Assembly: GCA_028869095.1 (NCBI GenBank)
Contig: JAGWTE010000002.1
Coordinates: 1-41,360, forward strand
Origin: Burkholderiales bacterium
GTDB taxonomy: Bacteria > Pseudomonadota > Gammaproteobacteria > Burkholderiales > Burkholderiaceae_C
DNA: 41,360 nt
Direction of reading: 5' to 3'
The notes below the pieces were generated by a model that searched no databases, was not told the DNA's origin, and saw only the letters and a list, made by a program, of their open reading frames with translations. This document shows positions 28,495-39,021 of the stretch, piece after piece. The number at the start of each line of letters is the position of its first letter. Position 1 is the stretch's first letter. A program made the translations under genes and the position numbers.

Positions 28495-30897
28495 TCAGTT
28501 CGGCTTGCCACCGAACAGATCCAGGATGCCCTTTTTCTCTTCTTCCGTGGTGGGGGCGGGGGTGCTGCCAGCCCCGCCGTCGGCATCCGCACCCAATTCG
28601 CGCACGCCGGTGCCTGAGGTGTATTCCTCGTAGAACCATTCGCCGCCAATGTTGACCACGCCTTCGGGTGGGACCATCTCTTCCACAGGGATGTTGCGCA
28701 AGGCGGTGCTCATGAAGTCGATCCAGACCGGCAGGGCCAAACCACCGCCGGTTTCGCGATCACCCAGTTTGCGCGGCTGGTCGTGGCCAATCCACACCAC
28801 AGCCACGTTGTGGGGGTTGTAGCCCGCAAACCAGGCGTCCATCGAATCGTTGGTGGTGCCGGTTTTGCCGTACACGTCGGGGCGCTTCAGCATGGCCTGG
28901 GCCTTGGCTGCCGTACCAGAGCGGGTGACTTCTTGCAGCAAGCTGCTCATCACAAAGGCATTGCGAGCATCGATGGCGCGCATCGATTCATCCAAGGGGG
29001 TGGGGCGGTATTGCGCCAGCAGGTGCCCGCGGGTATCGGTGACTTTCAGGACCAGCAAGGGGTTGATGCGATAGCCGCCGTTGGCAAACACCGAGTAGGC
29101 ATCGGCCATTTGCAAGGGCGTGACGGAGCCGGCGCCCAGTGCCATGGTGAGGTAGGCGGGGTGCTTGTCGGCTTCAAAACCAAAGTGCGTGGCCCATTCC
29201 TGGCCGTACTTGGCGCCGATGGAGCGCAGGATCCGGATCGACACCATGTTCTTGGACTTGGCCAGTGCTTTGCGCAAGGGCATGGGGCCTTCAAACTTGC
29301 CGTCGTAGTTCTTGGGCTCCCAGGGCTGCCCGCCGGTGGTGCCGGCGTCAAAGAACAGGGGCGCGTCATTGACCACGGTCGCTGGCGTGAAGCCTTTTTC
29401 CAGCGCCGCCGAGTAGATGAATGGCTTGAAGCTGGACCCTGGCTGGCGCCAGGCCTGCGTCACGTGGTTGAACTTGTTGCGGTTGAACTCAAAGCCGCCC
29501 ACCATGGCGCGGATCAAGCCGGTTTGCGGGTCCAGTGACACAAACGCGCCTTCGACTTCGGGCATTTGCACCACTTGCCAGTTTTGGGTTTGCTTGTCTT
29601 GCACCACGCGGATGATGGCGCCACGGCGGATTTGCTGCTTGGGCGTGGCTTTGTCCGTCAAGGCGTTGCCAATGGCCTTGAGGCCGTCGCCGGTCAGGGT
29701 GATTTGTTCACCAGACTGCAGGGTGGCGGTCAGCTTCTTGGGCTCGGTGGCCGTGACGACGGCCGCGATCACGTTGTCGCTGTCGGGGTGTTCTTCCAGC
29801 GCTTCGGCAATGCGGATGTCCATTTGTTTGGGATCTGCTGGCAGGTCGATGTAGGCCTCTGGGCCGCGCCAGGCCTGGCGGCGGTCAAAGTCCATCAGAC
29901 CCTTGCGCAGAGCCTTGTAGGCGGCCGTCTGCTCGGTCATGTTGATCGAGGTGTAGGCATTCAGCCCGCGCGTATAGGCGTCGGCCCCATATTGCTCGTG
30001 CATCAGCAGGCGAGCCGCTTCGGCGGCGTATTCGGCGTGGATGGGGATGGGGGCCTTGGTCCGGTAGCTGAGTTTTTCGGCTTTGGCTTGGTCGCGCTGT
30101 TCGGCGGTGATGAAGCCGTTTTCGAACATGCGGTCGATGATGTATTGCTGGCGCAAGGTTGCGCGCTTGGGATTTCGGACAGGGTTGTAGGCCGAGGGCG
30201 CTTTGGGGAGCCCGGCCAGCATGGCCGCCTCGGCGACGGTGAGGTCCTTGATGGGTTTGCCGAAATAGGTGTCGCTGGCGGCGGCAAATCCGTATGCCCT
30301 CTGACCCAGATAGATCTGGTTCATGTACAACTCCAGAATCTGGTCCTTGGAGAGCAGGCTTTCAATCTTCATGGCCAGCAAGATTTCATATATCTTGCGG
30401 GTGAAGGTTTTCTCGGTGGGTAGATAGAAATTACGCGCCACCTGCATGGTGATGGTCGATGCGCCCTGGCTGCGAGATTCGCCAAAGTTGGCCAAGCCCG
30501 CACGCATCACGCCGATGTAATCCACCCCCCCGTGCTTGTAAAACCGGGCATCTTCAATGGCCAGAACCGCATCCCGCATCACTTTTGGGATCTGCCGAAT
30601 GGGTAAAAAGTTACGCTTTTCCTCACCAAATTCGCCAATTAATACCTGATCGGCCGAATAAACGCGCAGGGGCATTTTGGGTTGATAGTCTGTCAACCCG
30701 CTGACTTCGGGGAGGTTGGGGTAAGCGACGGCCAAACCGATGCCGGCGACCAATACAATCGCCAGCGCGCCAGACAGCGCCAAACCCAACAAGACAATCA
30801 AAGGCTTGATGAGCCATTGCATCCACCAATGTTGGGCCCCCCAGGTCGCAAAACGGGAGGACTTCTTGGGGCTGTTGGCTGAGTGGACGTCGCTCAT
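28495..30897 (-). CDS. mrcA: Penicillin-binding protein 1A
   Basis: Transglycosylase motifs (AVLAIEDARFYKHGGVD, QGASTITMQVARNF), transpeptidase SSFKPFIYSAALEKG, SKN, YGKTGTTNDSMDAWF. Confidence 0.95.
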   Translation of the reverse strand: MSDVHSANSPKKSSRFATWGAQHWWMQWLIKPLIVLLGLALSGALAIVLVAGIGLAVAYPNLPEVSGLTDYQPKMPLRVYSADQVLIGEFGEEKRNFLPIRQIPKVMRDAVLAIEDARFYKHGGVDYIGVMRAGLANFGESRSQGASTITMQVARNFYLPTEKTFTRKIYEILLAMKIESLLSKDQILELYMNQIYLGQRAYGFAAASDTYFGKPIKDLTVAEAAMLAGLPKAPSAYNPVRNPKRATLRQQYIIDRMFENGFITAEQRDQAKAEKLSYRTKAPIPIHAEYAAEAARLLMHEQYGADAYTRGLNAYTSINMTEQTAAYKALRKGLMDFDRRQAWRGPEAYIDLPADPKQMDIRIAEALEEHPDSDNVIAAVVTATEPKKLTATLQSGEQITLTGDGLKAIGNALTDKATPKQQIRRGAIIRVVQDKQTQNWQVVQMPEVEGAFVSLDPQTGLIRAMVGGFEFNRNKFNHVTQAWRQPGSSFKPFIYSAALEKGFTPATVVNDAPLFFDAGTTGGQPWEPKNYDGKFEGPMPLRKALAKSKNMVSIRILRSIGAKYGQEWATHFGFEADKHPAYLTMALGAGSVTPLQMADAYSVFANGGYRINPLLVLKVTDTRGHLLAQYRPTPLDESMRAIDARNAFVMSSLLQEVTRSGTAAKAQAMLKRPDVYGKTGTTNDSMDAWFAGYNPHNVAVVWIGHDQPRKLGDRETGGGLALPVWIDFMSTALRNIPVEEMVPPEGVVNIGGEWFYEEYTSGTGVRELGADADGGAGSTPAPTTEEEKKGILDLFGGKPN

Positions 30898-31089
30898 GGG
30901 GGTTCGGCTACAAATGAAGGGTTAATTATAGAAACCCAAGTGCCGATACTGCCTAAATCTACGTACGAATACGTGGCGGGATGTCATGCTTGAGGCGGGC
31001 TAAAGGGTTTGAAACTCCTTGTAACCCGTGTGGAAGTCGCAACGTATGCCGGATTTATCCTGCTTTACTCGGCTTCTGACACAAAACCT

Positions 31090-31118
31090 TTGCTGATAGC
31101 ATTGAACCGATTTATTAA
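31090..31118 (+). promoter_or_regulatory. Candidate sigma70 promoter for pilM operon
   Basis: TTGCTG (31090-31095), 17-nt spacer, TATTAA (31113-31118), upstream of pilM start. Confidence 0.4.
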
Positions 31119-31141
31119 CTTTCCTGCGTTCTACGCGGCGC

Positions 31142-32233
31142 ATGGGGGACGGTGTGAGCTTTATTGACACGCTTTTAGGCCGAGGGCATCCGCCGATGAT
31201 TGGACTGGATATCAGTTCATCGAGCGTGAAGCTGGTCGAACTCAGTCAGACCGCATCTGGCGAATACGTTGTGGACCGATTTGCATCCGAGCCTTTTGAA
31301 AAGGGCTGGATTGTGGAAGGCCAGATCGAAAAGTTTGACGAGGTCGCCGAGGCGGTTCGCACGGTGGTCCAGAAAAGCGGCACCAAAACCAAACACGTGG
31401 CCATGGCCATGCCTCAGTCAGCGGTGATCACCAAAAAGATCATGCTGCCTGCGGGCCTGCGCGACGAAGAAATGGAAATGCAGGTCGAGGCTGAGGCCAA
31501 CCAGTACATCCCGTTCTCGCTCGACGAGGTGAGCCTGGACTTCTGCGTCGTCGGCCCCAGCCTGACCTCAGTGGGTGACGTTGAGGTGATGATTGCCGCG
31601 TCTCGCAAGGATCGCGTGCAGGACCGCCAGGGCTTGGCGGAAGCGGCGGGCCTCAAGCCAGCCGTTTTGGACATCGAGTCTTATGCATCGCGTCTGGCGG
31701 TGGAGCGCTTGGTGAACGCCTTGCCCAGCGAAGGCAAGGATGCGCTGATCGCCTTGTTCGAAATTGGTGCTGAGAACACCAGCTTGAAGGTCTTGCGTGA
31801 CAACGAGTTGTTGTATGACCGCGATCAGGCCTTTGGTGGTGCGCAATTGACGCAACTGATCTCGCGCCAGTATGGCTTCTCTTTTGAAGAGGCCGAGAGC
31901 AAGAAGCTGTCGGGTGATCTGCCTGAAGACTTCCAGCAATCGCTCCTGGTGCCTTTTGTGGACAGTTTGTCGCAGGAAATTGGCCGGGCGCTGCAGTACT
32001 TCTTCACCAGCACGCCGCACCACAAAGTGCATTACGTGATGCTGGCCGGTGGCACCGCCGCATTGCCAGGTCTGAAGGACCGGGTGACGGAGTTGACGGG
32101 TTTTGCTGCCATGGTGGTGAACCCGTTTGAAGGAATGAAATTGGGTTCTGCCGTGCGTGAAAGCAAGCTCCGGCGTGAGGCACCGTCTTACCTGACGGCC
32201 TGCGGTCTGGCCATGCGGAGGTTCCTCGCATGA
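31142..32233 (+). CDS. pilM: Type IV pilus assembly protein PilM
   Basis: MIGLDISSSSVKLVELSQ, AMAMPQSAVITKKIMLPAGL, actin-like ATPase; first gene of pilMNOPQ; GTG at 31154 is an alternative start. Confidence 0.95.
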   Translation: MGDGVSFIDTLLGRGHPPMIGLDISSSSVKLVELSQTASGEYVVDRFASEPFEKGWIVEGQIEKFDEVAEAVRTVVQKSGTKTKHVAMAMPQSAVITKKIMLPAGLRDEEMEMQVEAEANQYIPFSLDEVSLDFCVVGPSLTSVGDVEVMIAASRKDRVQDRQGLAEAAGLKPAVLDIESYASRLAVERLVNALPSEGKDALIALFEIGAENTSLKVLRDNELLYDRDQAFGGAQLTQLISRQYGFSFEEAESKKLSGDLPEDFQQSLLVPFVDSLSQEIGRALQYFFTSTPHHKVHYVMLAGGTAALPGLKDRVTELTGFAAMVVNPFEGMKLGSAVRESKLRREAPSYLTACGLAMRRFLA

Positions 32234-32877
32234 TTTTGATCAACCTCTTACCTCACCGCGAGGAAAAGCGTCGGCTGCGCAAGCAGGCGTTCTTTATCGG
32301 CTTGGGACTGTCGGCGGCGGCAGGTGTGGTCTTGATTGCCTTGGGCTACATGGTCCAGCAGCAAATGATCTCGTCTCAGACTGAGCGCAATGAGTTCCTT
32401 CACGCTGAAATTGTCAAGCTAGAGGACCAGATCAAGGATGTGTCCTCGCTCAAAGCCGAAATCGAGTCTTTGAAGGCACGTCAAAAGTCGGTGGAAGACC
32501 TGCAGACCGATCGCAATATGCCTGTGTACTTGCTCAATGAGTTGGTGCGGCAGACACCGGAAGGCATGTACCTGACGTCCATCAAGCAAGATGGCCAGGC
32601 CGTGTTCGTGTCGGGTGTGGCGCAGACCAACGAGCGGGTGTCCGAGTTCCTGCGCAATACGGCCTACAAGTCCGAGTGGCTGGAGCGTCCTGAGTTGCAG
32701 GAAATCAAGGCCCGTGCTCAGCAGTCCAAAGATGCCCGCGATCCCAAGCGCTTGTTCGACTTTTCGATTCGTCTGAGTCTGAAGCGTCCGCAAGAGTTGG
32801 CTGCACCCAATGCAGCTTCGGCGCCTGCCAAGGGTGCGTCTCGTCCTAACCCGGCCGCGTCTGCGGCCAAGTCCTGA
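32230..32877 (+). CDS. pilN: Type IV pilus assembly protein PilN
   Basis: MILINLLPHREEKRRLRKQAF N-terminus; ATGA overlap with pilM. Confidence 0.95.
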   Translation: MILINLLPHREEKRRLRKQAFFIGLGLSAAAGVVLIALGYMVQQQMISSQTERNEFLHAEIVKLEDQIKDVSSLKAEIESLKARQKSVEDLQTDRNMPVYLLNELVRQTPEGMYLTSIKQDGQAVFVSGVAQTNERVSEFLRNTAYKSEWLERPELQEIKARAQQSKDARDPKRLFDFSIRLSLKRPQELAAPNAASAPAKGASRPNPAASAAKS

Positions 32878-32887
32878 GGTAGCGGAC

Positions 32888-33583
32888 ATGGCGTCGACGA
32901 ACATGAACTTTGACATCAATGCGTGGTTTGCGCAGGCGCAGGACCAGTTCAGAGGGCTGAACCCCAATGAACCGGGCCAATGGCCGATCCTGCCCAAGTT
33001 GACTGCTTTTGTTTTCACCATGGTGGCGGTCATTGCGCTGGGGTGGTTTGCGCTGCTGTCTGGGCAAAACGATGAGTTGCAAGCCCAGCGCGACAAAGAG
33101 CCGCAACTCAAAGATGAGTACCGGAACAAGGTGGCTCAGGCCGTCAACCTCGGTGAGTTGCGCAAGCAGCGCATCCAGGTTGAAGAATACGTCAAGCAGC
33201 TGGAAAAGCAGTTGCCCGGCAAGGCTGAAATGGATGCGTTGCTGTCCGATATCAACCAAGCGGGTTTGGGGCGTGGTTTGGAGTTTGATCTGTTCCGACC
33301 TGGTTCGGTCTCGGTCAAGGACTACTACGCGGAGTTGCCGATCTCGGTGCGAGTCAGCGGCCGGTATCACGACATCGGTGCGTTCACGGCCGATATCGCC
33401 AACCTGTCGCGGATCGTGACCTTGCATAACCTGTTCATCTCCAGCGTGAACGCCAAAGACGCAGGTGGCTCTGGCGCCCTGTTCATGGAAGCCACGGCTC
33501 GGACCTATCGCTACCTGGATCAATCCGAGGTGGATGCCATGCGCGCTGAAAAAGCCAAGAACAAGAAAGGGGACAAGAAGTGA
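32888..33583 (+). CDS. pilO: Type IV pilus assembly protein PilO
   Basis: Single N-terminal TM, coiled coil, KQLEKQLPGKAEMDALLSDINQAGLGRGLEFDLFRP. Confidence 0.95.
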   Translation: MASTNMNFDINAWFAQAQDQFRGLNPNEPGQWPILPKLTAFVFTMVAVIALGWFALLSGQNDELQAQRDKEPQLKDEYRNKVAQAVNLGELRKQRIQVEEYVKQLEKQLPGKAEMDALLSDINQAGLGRGLEFDLFRPGSVSVKDYYAELPISVRVSGRYHDIGAFTADIANLSRIVTLHNLFISSVNAKDAGGSGALFMEATARTYRYLDQSEVDAMRAEKAKNKKGDKK

Positions 33584-34116
33584 TTCGAACCCCCTCTAAA
33601 TGGATGATGAGCGTGCTGATCCTCAGCGGCCTGACGGCTTGCGGCGGTGAGCAAGAAGAGTTGCGCGCCTGGATGGAGCAGCAGCGCCACGAGGTGCAGC
33701 CCAATGTGCCGCCCCTGGCCTTGCCACAAAAGTTCAACCCGCAGGCTTATGTCGGCATGGATGGCATCGAGCCCTTCAGCGTGCAGAAGCTGGCCGGTGC
33801 ACTCAAGCAAGAAGCCAGACAGCCCAACTCGGCTGTGGCCAGTGAACTCAATCGGCGCAAGGAGCCTCTTGAGGCCTTCCCGCTGGACAGCATGACCATG
33901 GTGGGCAGCGTGTCCAAGCAAGGGACGCAATATGCCTTGCTGAAGGTGGATGGTCTGCTCTATCAAGTCAAGGTCGGTGAGTACCTGGGGCAGAACTACG
34001 GGAAGATCATGAAGGTTACCGAAACCGAAATTTCTTTGCGTGAGATCGTGCAAGACGCCGCCGGCGAATGGATCGAGCGGCCGACCACCTTGCAGCTTCA
34101 GGAGAGTGGTCGATGA
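33580..34116 (+). CDS. pilP: Type IV pilus lipoprotein PilP
   Basis: Lipobox LSGLTACGG; LDSMTMVGSVSKQGTQYALLKVDGLLYQVKVGEYLGQNYGKIMKVTETEISLREIVQD. Confidence 0.95.
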   Translation: MIRTPSKWMMSVLILSGLTACGGEQEELRAWMEQQRHEVQPNVPPLALPQKFNPQAYVGMDGIEPFSVQKLAGALKQEARQPNSAVASELNRRKEPLEAFPLDSMTMVGSVSKQGTQYALLKVDGLLYQVKVGEYLGQNYGKIMKVTETEISLREIVQDAAGEWIERPTTLQLQESGR

Positions 34117-36368
34117 ATACCAAGCAGGAGTACAGCATGAAAAAAGTGTGGCGTGTTGCCTTGGCCAGCCTGTCCTTGTCGCTGGTGTCGCCACTGACAT
34201 GGGCTGCGGCGGCCATTCAGTCCATCACCAGTTCGCAACAAGCGGGCTCGGATGTGATTCGCATTGACCTGACTGAAGCCTTGCCGGTGGTCCCTGCGGG
34301 CTTCGTGGTGCAAGCGCCACCCCGCATTGCGATTGACTTGCCTGGGGTGTCCAGTCACCTCAAAAAGCCTTCGGTTGACATCAACCAGGGTAATTTGCGT
34401 ACGGTCAATGTGGTGCAGGCGGGTGATCGCACGCGCTTGGTCTTGAACCTGCGTCAGGCCACGACTTACAAGGCCCAGTTGCAAGGCAAGGTACTGTTGT
34501 TGGTGCTGGATCCCACTTCTGCCCCAGTTGCTGTGACACCCGCTAAAGCGTCGGTATCAACTCCGGTTGCTTCTGTTGCAGCCGCCTCGACAACGGCAAA
34601 CAAGGTGCCTGTCGCCGCTTCTGCGCCTACTGCAGAAAACACGGTTCGCTTTGCTGAGAGCCAAAATACCAACCCGATGGCGCTCAAGGATGTGGACTTC
34701 CGTCGCGGTCAAGATGGTGCTGGGCGTGTTGTTGTTGATTTGCCGAACAACCAAGTCGGCGTAGATATCAGGCAGCAAGGCAAGAATCTTGTTGTTGAGT
34801 TCGCCCGTGCAACTTTGCCTGAGCGCTTGCGTCGCAGTTTGGATGTGACTGACTTTGGGACGCCGGTAGACAGCGTTGCGGTTAGCCAAGCAGGTGACCG
34901 AGTCAAACTGGTTGTGAGTCCGCACGGTGAATGGGAGCACTCTGCTTACCAAAGTGACAACCAGTTCGTGTTGGAGGTCCGTGTACGCAAGACGGATCCG
35001 AATAAGTTGACTCAAGGGCCTGGTTATGCTGGAGAGAAGCTGTCGCTGAACTTCCAGAACATTGAAGTTCGGGCGTTGCTGCAGGTAATCGCTGACTTCA
35101 CCAATTTCAACGTGGTGACCAGCGATAGCGTGACCGGGAATGTCACGTTGCGACTGAAGGATGTGCCTTGGGATCAAGCTCTGGACATCATCCTGCAAGC
35201 CAAGGGCTTGGGTGTGCGTAAGTCGGGCAACGTGTTGTGGATTGCCCCGAAGGATGAAATCAACGCCAAGGAAAAAATCGACTTGGAGGCTCAAGCTCAG
35301 GTGGCGTCTTTGGAACCTTTGCGGACGCAATCATTCCAGCTCAATTACGTCAAGGCGGAAGTGCTGGCCAAGGGGCTAACGGGGTCTTCCGGTAGTGGAT
35401 CTTCCGGAGGTGGGTCTCAAACAGGTCGTATCCTGTCGCCGCGTGGTAGCGTGATTTTTGAAGGCCGCACGAATCAGTTGTTCGTCAATGACATCCCCTC
35501 CAAACTGGAGGATGTCCAGCAGATGATTGCCAAGATCGATATTCCGGTTCGGCAGGTCATGATTGAGGCGCGCATTGTTGAGGCCAGCGATACATTTGGC
35601 CGCTCGTTGGGCGCCAAACTTGGAGCCTTGGACATGCGTGGCTTGCGTGGCGGTACCCCAGGTTATGGCGTCGGTGGCGATAACAGAGTTGCAATCACGG
35701 GCAATTACCAGGGCGTTGGCGAGCAGACACTGCAAACGCCCGCTGGCGGTAGTTCGTATGTACCCAATACATATTTTGTGAATTTGCCAGCTACGGGTAT
35801 CAATGGCTTCAACCCTTCTTCGGTGGCCCTGTCGTTGTTTGGTGCCAGTTCAAATCGATTCTTGAACTTGGAGCTTTCTGCGTTGGAAGCCGATGGCAAA
35901 GGAAAGATTGTCTCCAGCCCGCGAGTGATCACAGCTGATCAGATCAAAGCGTTGATCGAACAAGGTACGGAATTGCCTTATCAAACGGCAACGTCAAGTG
36001 GCGCCACTGCGATTGCCTTCCGCAAGGCCAATCTGAAGTTGGAAGTGACGCCGCAGATCACACCAGAAGGCGGCATCATTTTGGATGTTGACGTCAACAA
36101 AGACTCAGTGGGGCAGGTGACCAGTGCTGGTTATGCCATTGATACGAAACACGTTCAAACTCAGGTGCTGGTTGAAAATGGCGGGACCGTGGTGATTGGC
36201 GGTATCTACATGCAAAACGAAAATACGACCAATACCAAGGTGCCCTTCTTTGGAGACATTCCGGTGGTCGGAAACCTGTTTAAATCCAATACGACAAACT
36301 CCAATCGTTCCGAGTTGCTTATTTTCCTGACTCCCAAGGTGGTCAGTGAGAGAGCGTCCGTTCGCTAA
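34113..36368 (+). CDS. pilQ: Type IV pilus secretin PilQ
   Basis: AMIN-like N-terminal repeats, LSLNFQNIEVRALLQVIADFTNFNVV, VMIEARIVEAS, secretin core GGTVVIGGIYMQNE...VPFFGDIPVVGNLF. Confidence 0.97.
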   Translation: MNTKQEYSMKKVWRVALASLSLSLVSPLTWAAAAIQSITSSQQAGSDVIRIDLTEALPVVPAGFVVQAPPRIAIDLPGVSSHLKKPSVDINQGNLRTVNVVQAGDRTRLVLNLRQATTYKAQLQGKVLLLVLDPTSAPVAVTPAKASVSTPVASVAAASTTANKVPVAASAPTAENTVRFAESQNTNPMALKDVDFRRGQDGAGRVVVDLPNNQVGVDIRQQGKNLVVEFARATLPERLRRSLDVTDFGTPVDSVAVSQAGDRVKLVVSPHGEWEHSAYQSDNQFVLEVRVRKTDPNKLTQGPGYAGEKLSLNFQNIEVRALLQVIADFTNFNVVTSDSVTGNVTLRLKDVPWDQALDIILQAKGLGVRKSGNVLWIAPKDEINAKEKIDLEAQAQVASLEPLRTQSFQLNYVKAEVLAKGLTGSSGSGSSGGGSQTGRILSPRGSVIFEGRTNQLFVNDIPSKLEDVQQMIAKIDIPVRQVMIEARIVEASDTFGRSLGAKLGALDMRGLRGGTPGYGVGGDNRVAITGNYQGVGEQTLQTPAGGSSYVPNTYFVNLPATGINGFNPSSVALSLFGASSNRFLNLELSALEADGKGKIVSSPRVITADQIKALIEQGTELPYQTATSSGATAIAFRKANLKLEVTPQITPEGGIILDVDVNKDSVGQVTSAGYAIDTKHVQTQVLVENGGTVVIGGIYMQNENTTNTKVPFFGDIPVVGNLFKSNTTNSNRSELLIFLTPKVVSERASVR

Positions 36369-36409
36369 TTGGTGCGCTGGTAGCTTGTTCCTGTGTCAGG
36401 AGAGAAAGA

Positions 36410-38446
36410 ATGAATCGGAATCGTTGGTTGGGTGTGTGTGTGGTCGCGGCGGCCCTGGCTGCTTGTGGCGGCGGCGGGGGTAACTCTGGTACGTCGCCGT
36501 TTGGATCGGGATCTGGATCGGGCAGTACTTCGGGCTCGAATTCCGGAACCGTGGCGAGCAACACCGCCGGTTCTGTGATCTTGGCATTGTCCACCTCAAC
36601 TATTAGCGCATCACAGCCTGCGACGGTGACGGCCGTGGTCAAGGACGCAAGCGGAGCGCCCATTGCAGGAGCGCTGGTCACGTTTGGTCTGTCGGGTAGT
36701 TCGGCATCAATTGGTCAATTATCTGCCGGCTCAGCCGTGACAGATGCTCGCGGTCAAGCGGTTACCACCGTCGCTCCAGCCAATGGAGCAAACAGTGGGG
36801 CGGCATATGTGACGGCGAGTGCAGATACTTCTGCAGGAACCCTGACGACAAAGGCCACATTCACGGTTAGCGCTACAAACGTGACCTTGTCCAGCGTGGC
36901 GGCGGCACCAACCAGTATCAGCGCATATGGTTCGGCAGCTATCAATATTGGAGTGTCGGGGGCAAGCACGACCAGCCCAGTTACTTTGACGATTTCATCG
37001 ACCTGCGCCTCTTCTGGCAAGGCTGTCATATCGCCGGCGACCTTGACATTGACATCGTCGTCAGGCTCTGTGACCTACCAAGACAAAGCATGTAGCGCAA
37101 CCGATCGCATCAACGTACAGGTGTCGGGCACTTCGCAGCAGCTGTCAGCTGACTTGCCTGTCAGTGCGCCAAGTACACAAGCGATCCAGTATGTCTCGGT
37201 GGACAACCCGACAATTTGTCTTTTCGGGACTGGGTGTCCCAGCGTCGCGAACGTGAAGTTCAAAGTGGTCGATTCATCTGGTGTTGGTAAATCTGGTGTG
37301 GCGGTTGGGTTTACTCTCAACGCATCGGTCCTTAATGCTGCCAATTTGGGCTCCAGCGCTGGTACGACTGATTCGAATGGCGAGGTCAGTGTTGCAGTGT
37401 CCAGCATGTCGACACCCACGCCCTTAAGAGTCTCCGCGACGGTAACAGGCTCATCACCGGTGATCAGCACCGTGTCCAATTTGCTGACGATTTCCGGTGG
37501 TTTGCCCGTGGCCGGGTTAACCGATAACCACACGGGTATGTCGTTCGCTGCAGAAAAATATGCGCTGAATAATGGTCTGGACGGAGATAAATCGCAAATC
37601 ACGCTTCGCCTGACTGATCGCTGGGGACAGCCCGCGATTGATGGCACCTCCGTTACCTTGGTCTCTGATGGTGGCACCGTGGTACCAGGCAATTGCGCTA
37701 CCACTGGTGGCAGTTGCAGTGTGAATCTGCTGGTGTCTAATCCACGGCCAACCAACGGTCGGGTGCACATCGTTGCCTATGCGGCGGGGCAGGAGTATTT
37801 TGTTGATGGCAGCGGAACTGGCACCGTGAATGGTGTAAAAGATGGCACAGAAACCACCGACGATGTGCCTGTCGCAGTCTGTCTGGACAAGAATGAAAAC
37901 AATACTTGCGACGTCAGTAACGGCGAATTTGTGATCGGCCCATCACCCTCCACCGCTGATCCCAATGCAGGCAATGGTTCTTGGGATAACACGGGGGCCT
38001 TTGCTCGCGAATCAAGGTTGATGTTCTTCAGCCGAACAGATGTGGTGCCTCGTTTGTATAAATATGATCCACTGCAGACAAATCCCTGTACCAATACGCC
38101 GGTTGATGCTTCCTATATGACGGTTTCCATGGGCACTGCAGTTCGAAAGTTCATTTCGTTCTGTGTTCGTGATGGCAACACCAGCGCCGATGCTTTTGGT
38201 GGGAACCCCATCATGTCGGGCTCACTGGTTTCTATCGTGGCGTCCATTTCTACGGTTACTGCGTCGATTGACAATTCGCCGATTCCCGCAGTCGTAGCGG
38301 GACCGACCGTACACACCGTCGTGATCAAGAACGCGTCTACAACGAGCCCTCCTACCGCTTTGGCGTCAGGTGGTGCGGCGGACATTACATTTGACATGGG
38401 CGGGAATAAGTACACCCTTCTAAATGCCGTTATCATCAACCCCTGA
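36410..38446 (+). CDS. Ig-like (Big-domain) Ser/Thr-rich lipoprotein
   Basis: Lipobox AAALAACGGGGG, Gly/Ser linker, repeated Ig-like strands (ATVTAVVKDASGAPIAGALVTF, KFKVVDSSGVGKSGVAVGFTL, ITLRLTDRWGQPAIDGTSVTLVSDGG). Confidence 0.85.
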   Translation: MNRNRWLGVCVVAAALAACGGGGGNSGTSPFGSGSGSGSTSGSNSGTVASNTAGSVILALSTSTISASQPATVTAVVKDASGAPIAGALVTFGLSGSSASIGQLSAGSAVTDARGQAVTTVAPANGANSGAAYVTASADTSAGTLTTKATFTVSATNVTLSSVAAAPTSISAYGSAAINIGVSGASTTSPVTLTISSTCASSGKAVISPATLTLTSSSGSVTYQDKACSATDRINVQVSGTSQQLSADLPVSAPSTQAIQYVSVDNPTICLFGTGCPSVANVKFKVVDSSGVGKSGVAVGFTLNASVLNAANLGSSAGTTDSNGEVSVAVSSMSTPTPLRVSATVTGSSPVISTVSNLLTISGGLPVAGLTDNHTGMSFAAEKYALNNGLDGDKSQITLRLTDRWGQPAIDGTSVTLVSDGGTVVPGNCATTGGSCSVNLLVSNPRPTNGRVHIVAYAAGQEYFVDGSGTGTVNGVKDGTETTDDVPVAVCLDKNENNTCDVSNGEFVIGPSPSTADPNAGNGSWDNTGAFARESRLMFFSRTDVVPRLYKYDPLQTNPCTNTPVDASYMTVSMGTAVRKFISFCVRDGNTSADAFGGNPIMSGSLVSIVASISTVTASIDNSPIPAVVAGPTVHTVVIKNASTTSPPTALASGGAADITFDMGGNKYTLLNAVIINP

Positions 38447-38454
38447 GCATCGGG

Positions 38455-39021
38455 TTGGTTTTGAGAACAGTGGTTTCGTTAGTTGGTTTGCCCGGCGGTG
38501 GGAAATCCACCGTCGGGCGTCAGCTTGCCCGCCGTCTGGGCGCACGTTTTGTAGACTCGGATACGGTGCTGGAAGAGCGCCTGGGCATGCCCATCCGGGC
38601 CTATTTTGATCAGTTCGGTGAAGCGGCTTTTCGTGATCACGAAGAGGCCGTGATCGATGAACTGAGTGCGCATCAGGATGGTTTGATCGTCCTGGCGACG
38701 GGCGGCGGCGCGGTGTTGCGCCCCGTCAATCGCCAGCACTTGAAGGACCGAACCACGGTGATCTACCTGCGCTCGACGCCCGATGAGCTGTATCGGCGCT
38801 TACGGCACGACACCCAGCGCCCGCTGTTGCAGGTGGCCGATCCCTTGGCCAAGTTGCGGGAGTTGCACCAGCAGCGTCACCCGCTGTATGAGCAAACGGC
38901 GCATTACAGCGTGGACACGGGCCGCCCTTCGGTGGGGACTCTGGTCAACATGATCTTGATGCAGTTGGAGATGGCCGGCCTGGTGCCTCAGACCGGTGGC
39001 AGCGATGCCGGTACGGCCTGA
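38455..39021 (+). CDS. aroK: Shikimate kinase (TTG or GTG start)
   Basis: VVSLVGLPGGGKSTVGRQLARRLGARFVDSDTVLEERLGMPI, ATGGGAVLRPVNR, VIYLRSTPDELYRRL. Confidence 0.93.
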   Translation: MVLRTVVSLVGLPGGGKSTVGRQLARRLGARFVDSDTVLEERLGMPIRAYFDQFGEAAFRDHEEAVIDELSAHQDGLIVLATGGGAVLRPVNRQHLKDRTTVIYLRSTPDELYRRLRHDTQRPLLQVADPLAKLRELHQQRHPLYEQTAHYSVDTGRPSVGTLVNMILMQLEMAGLVPQTGGSDAGTA

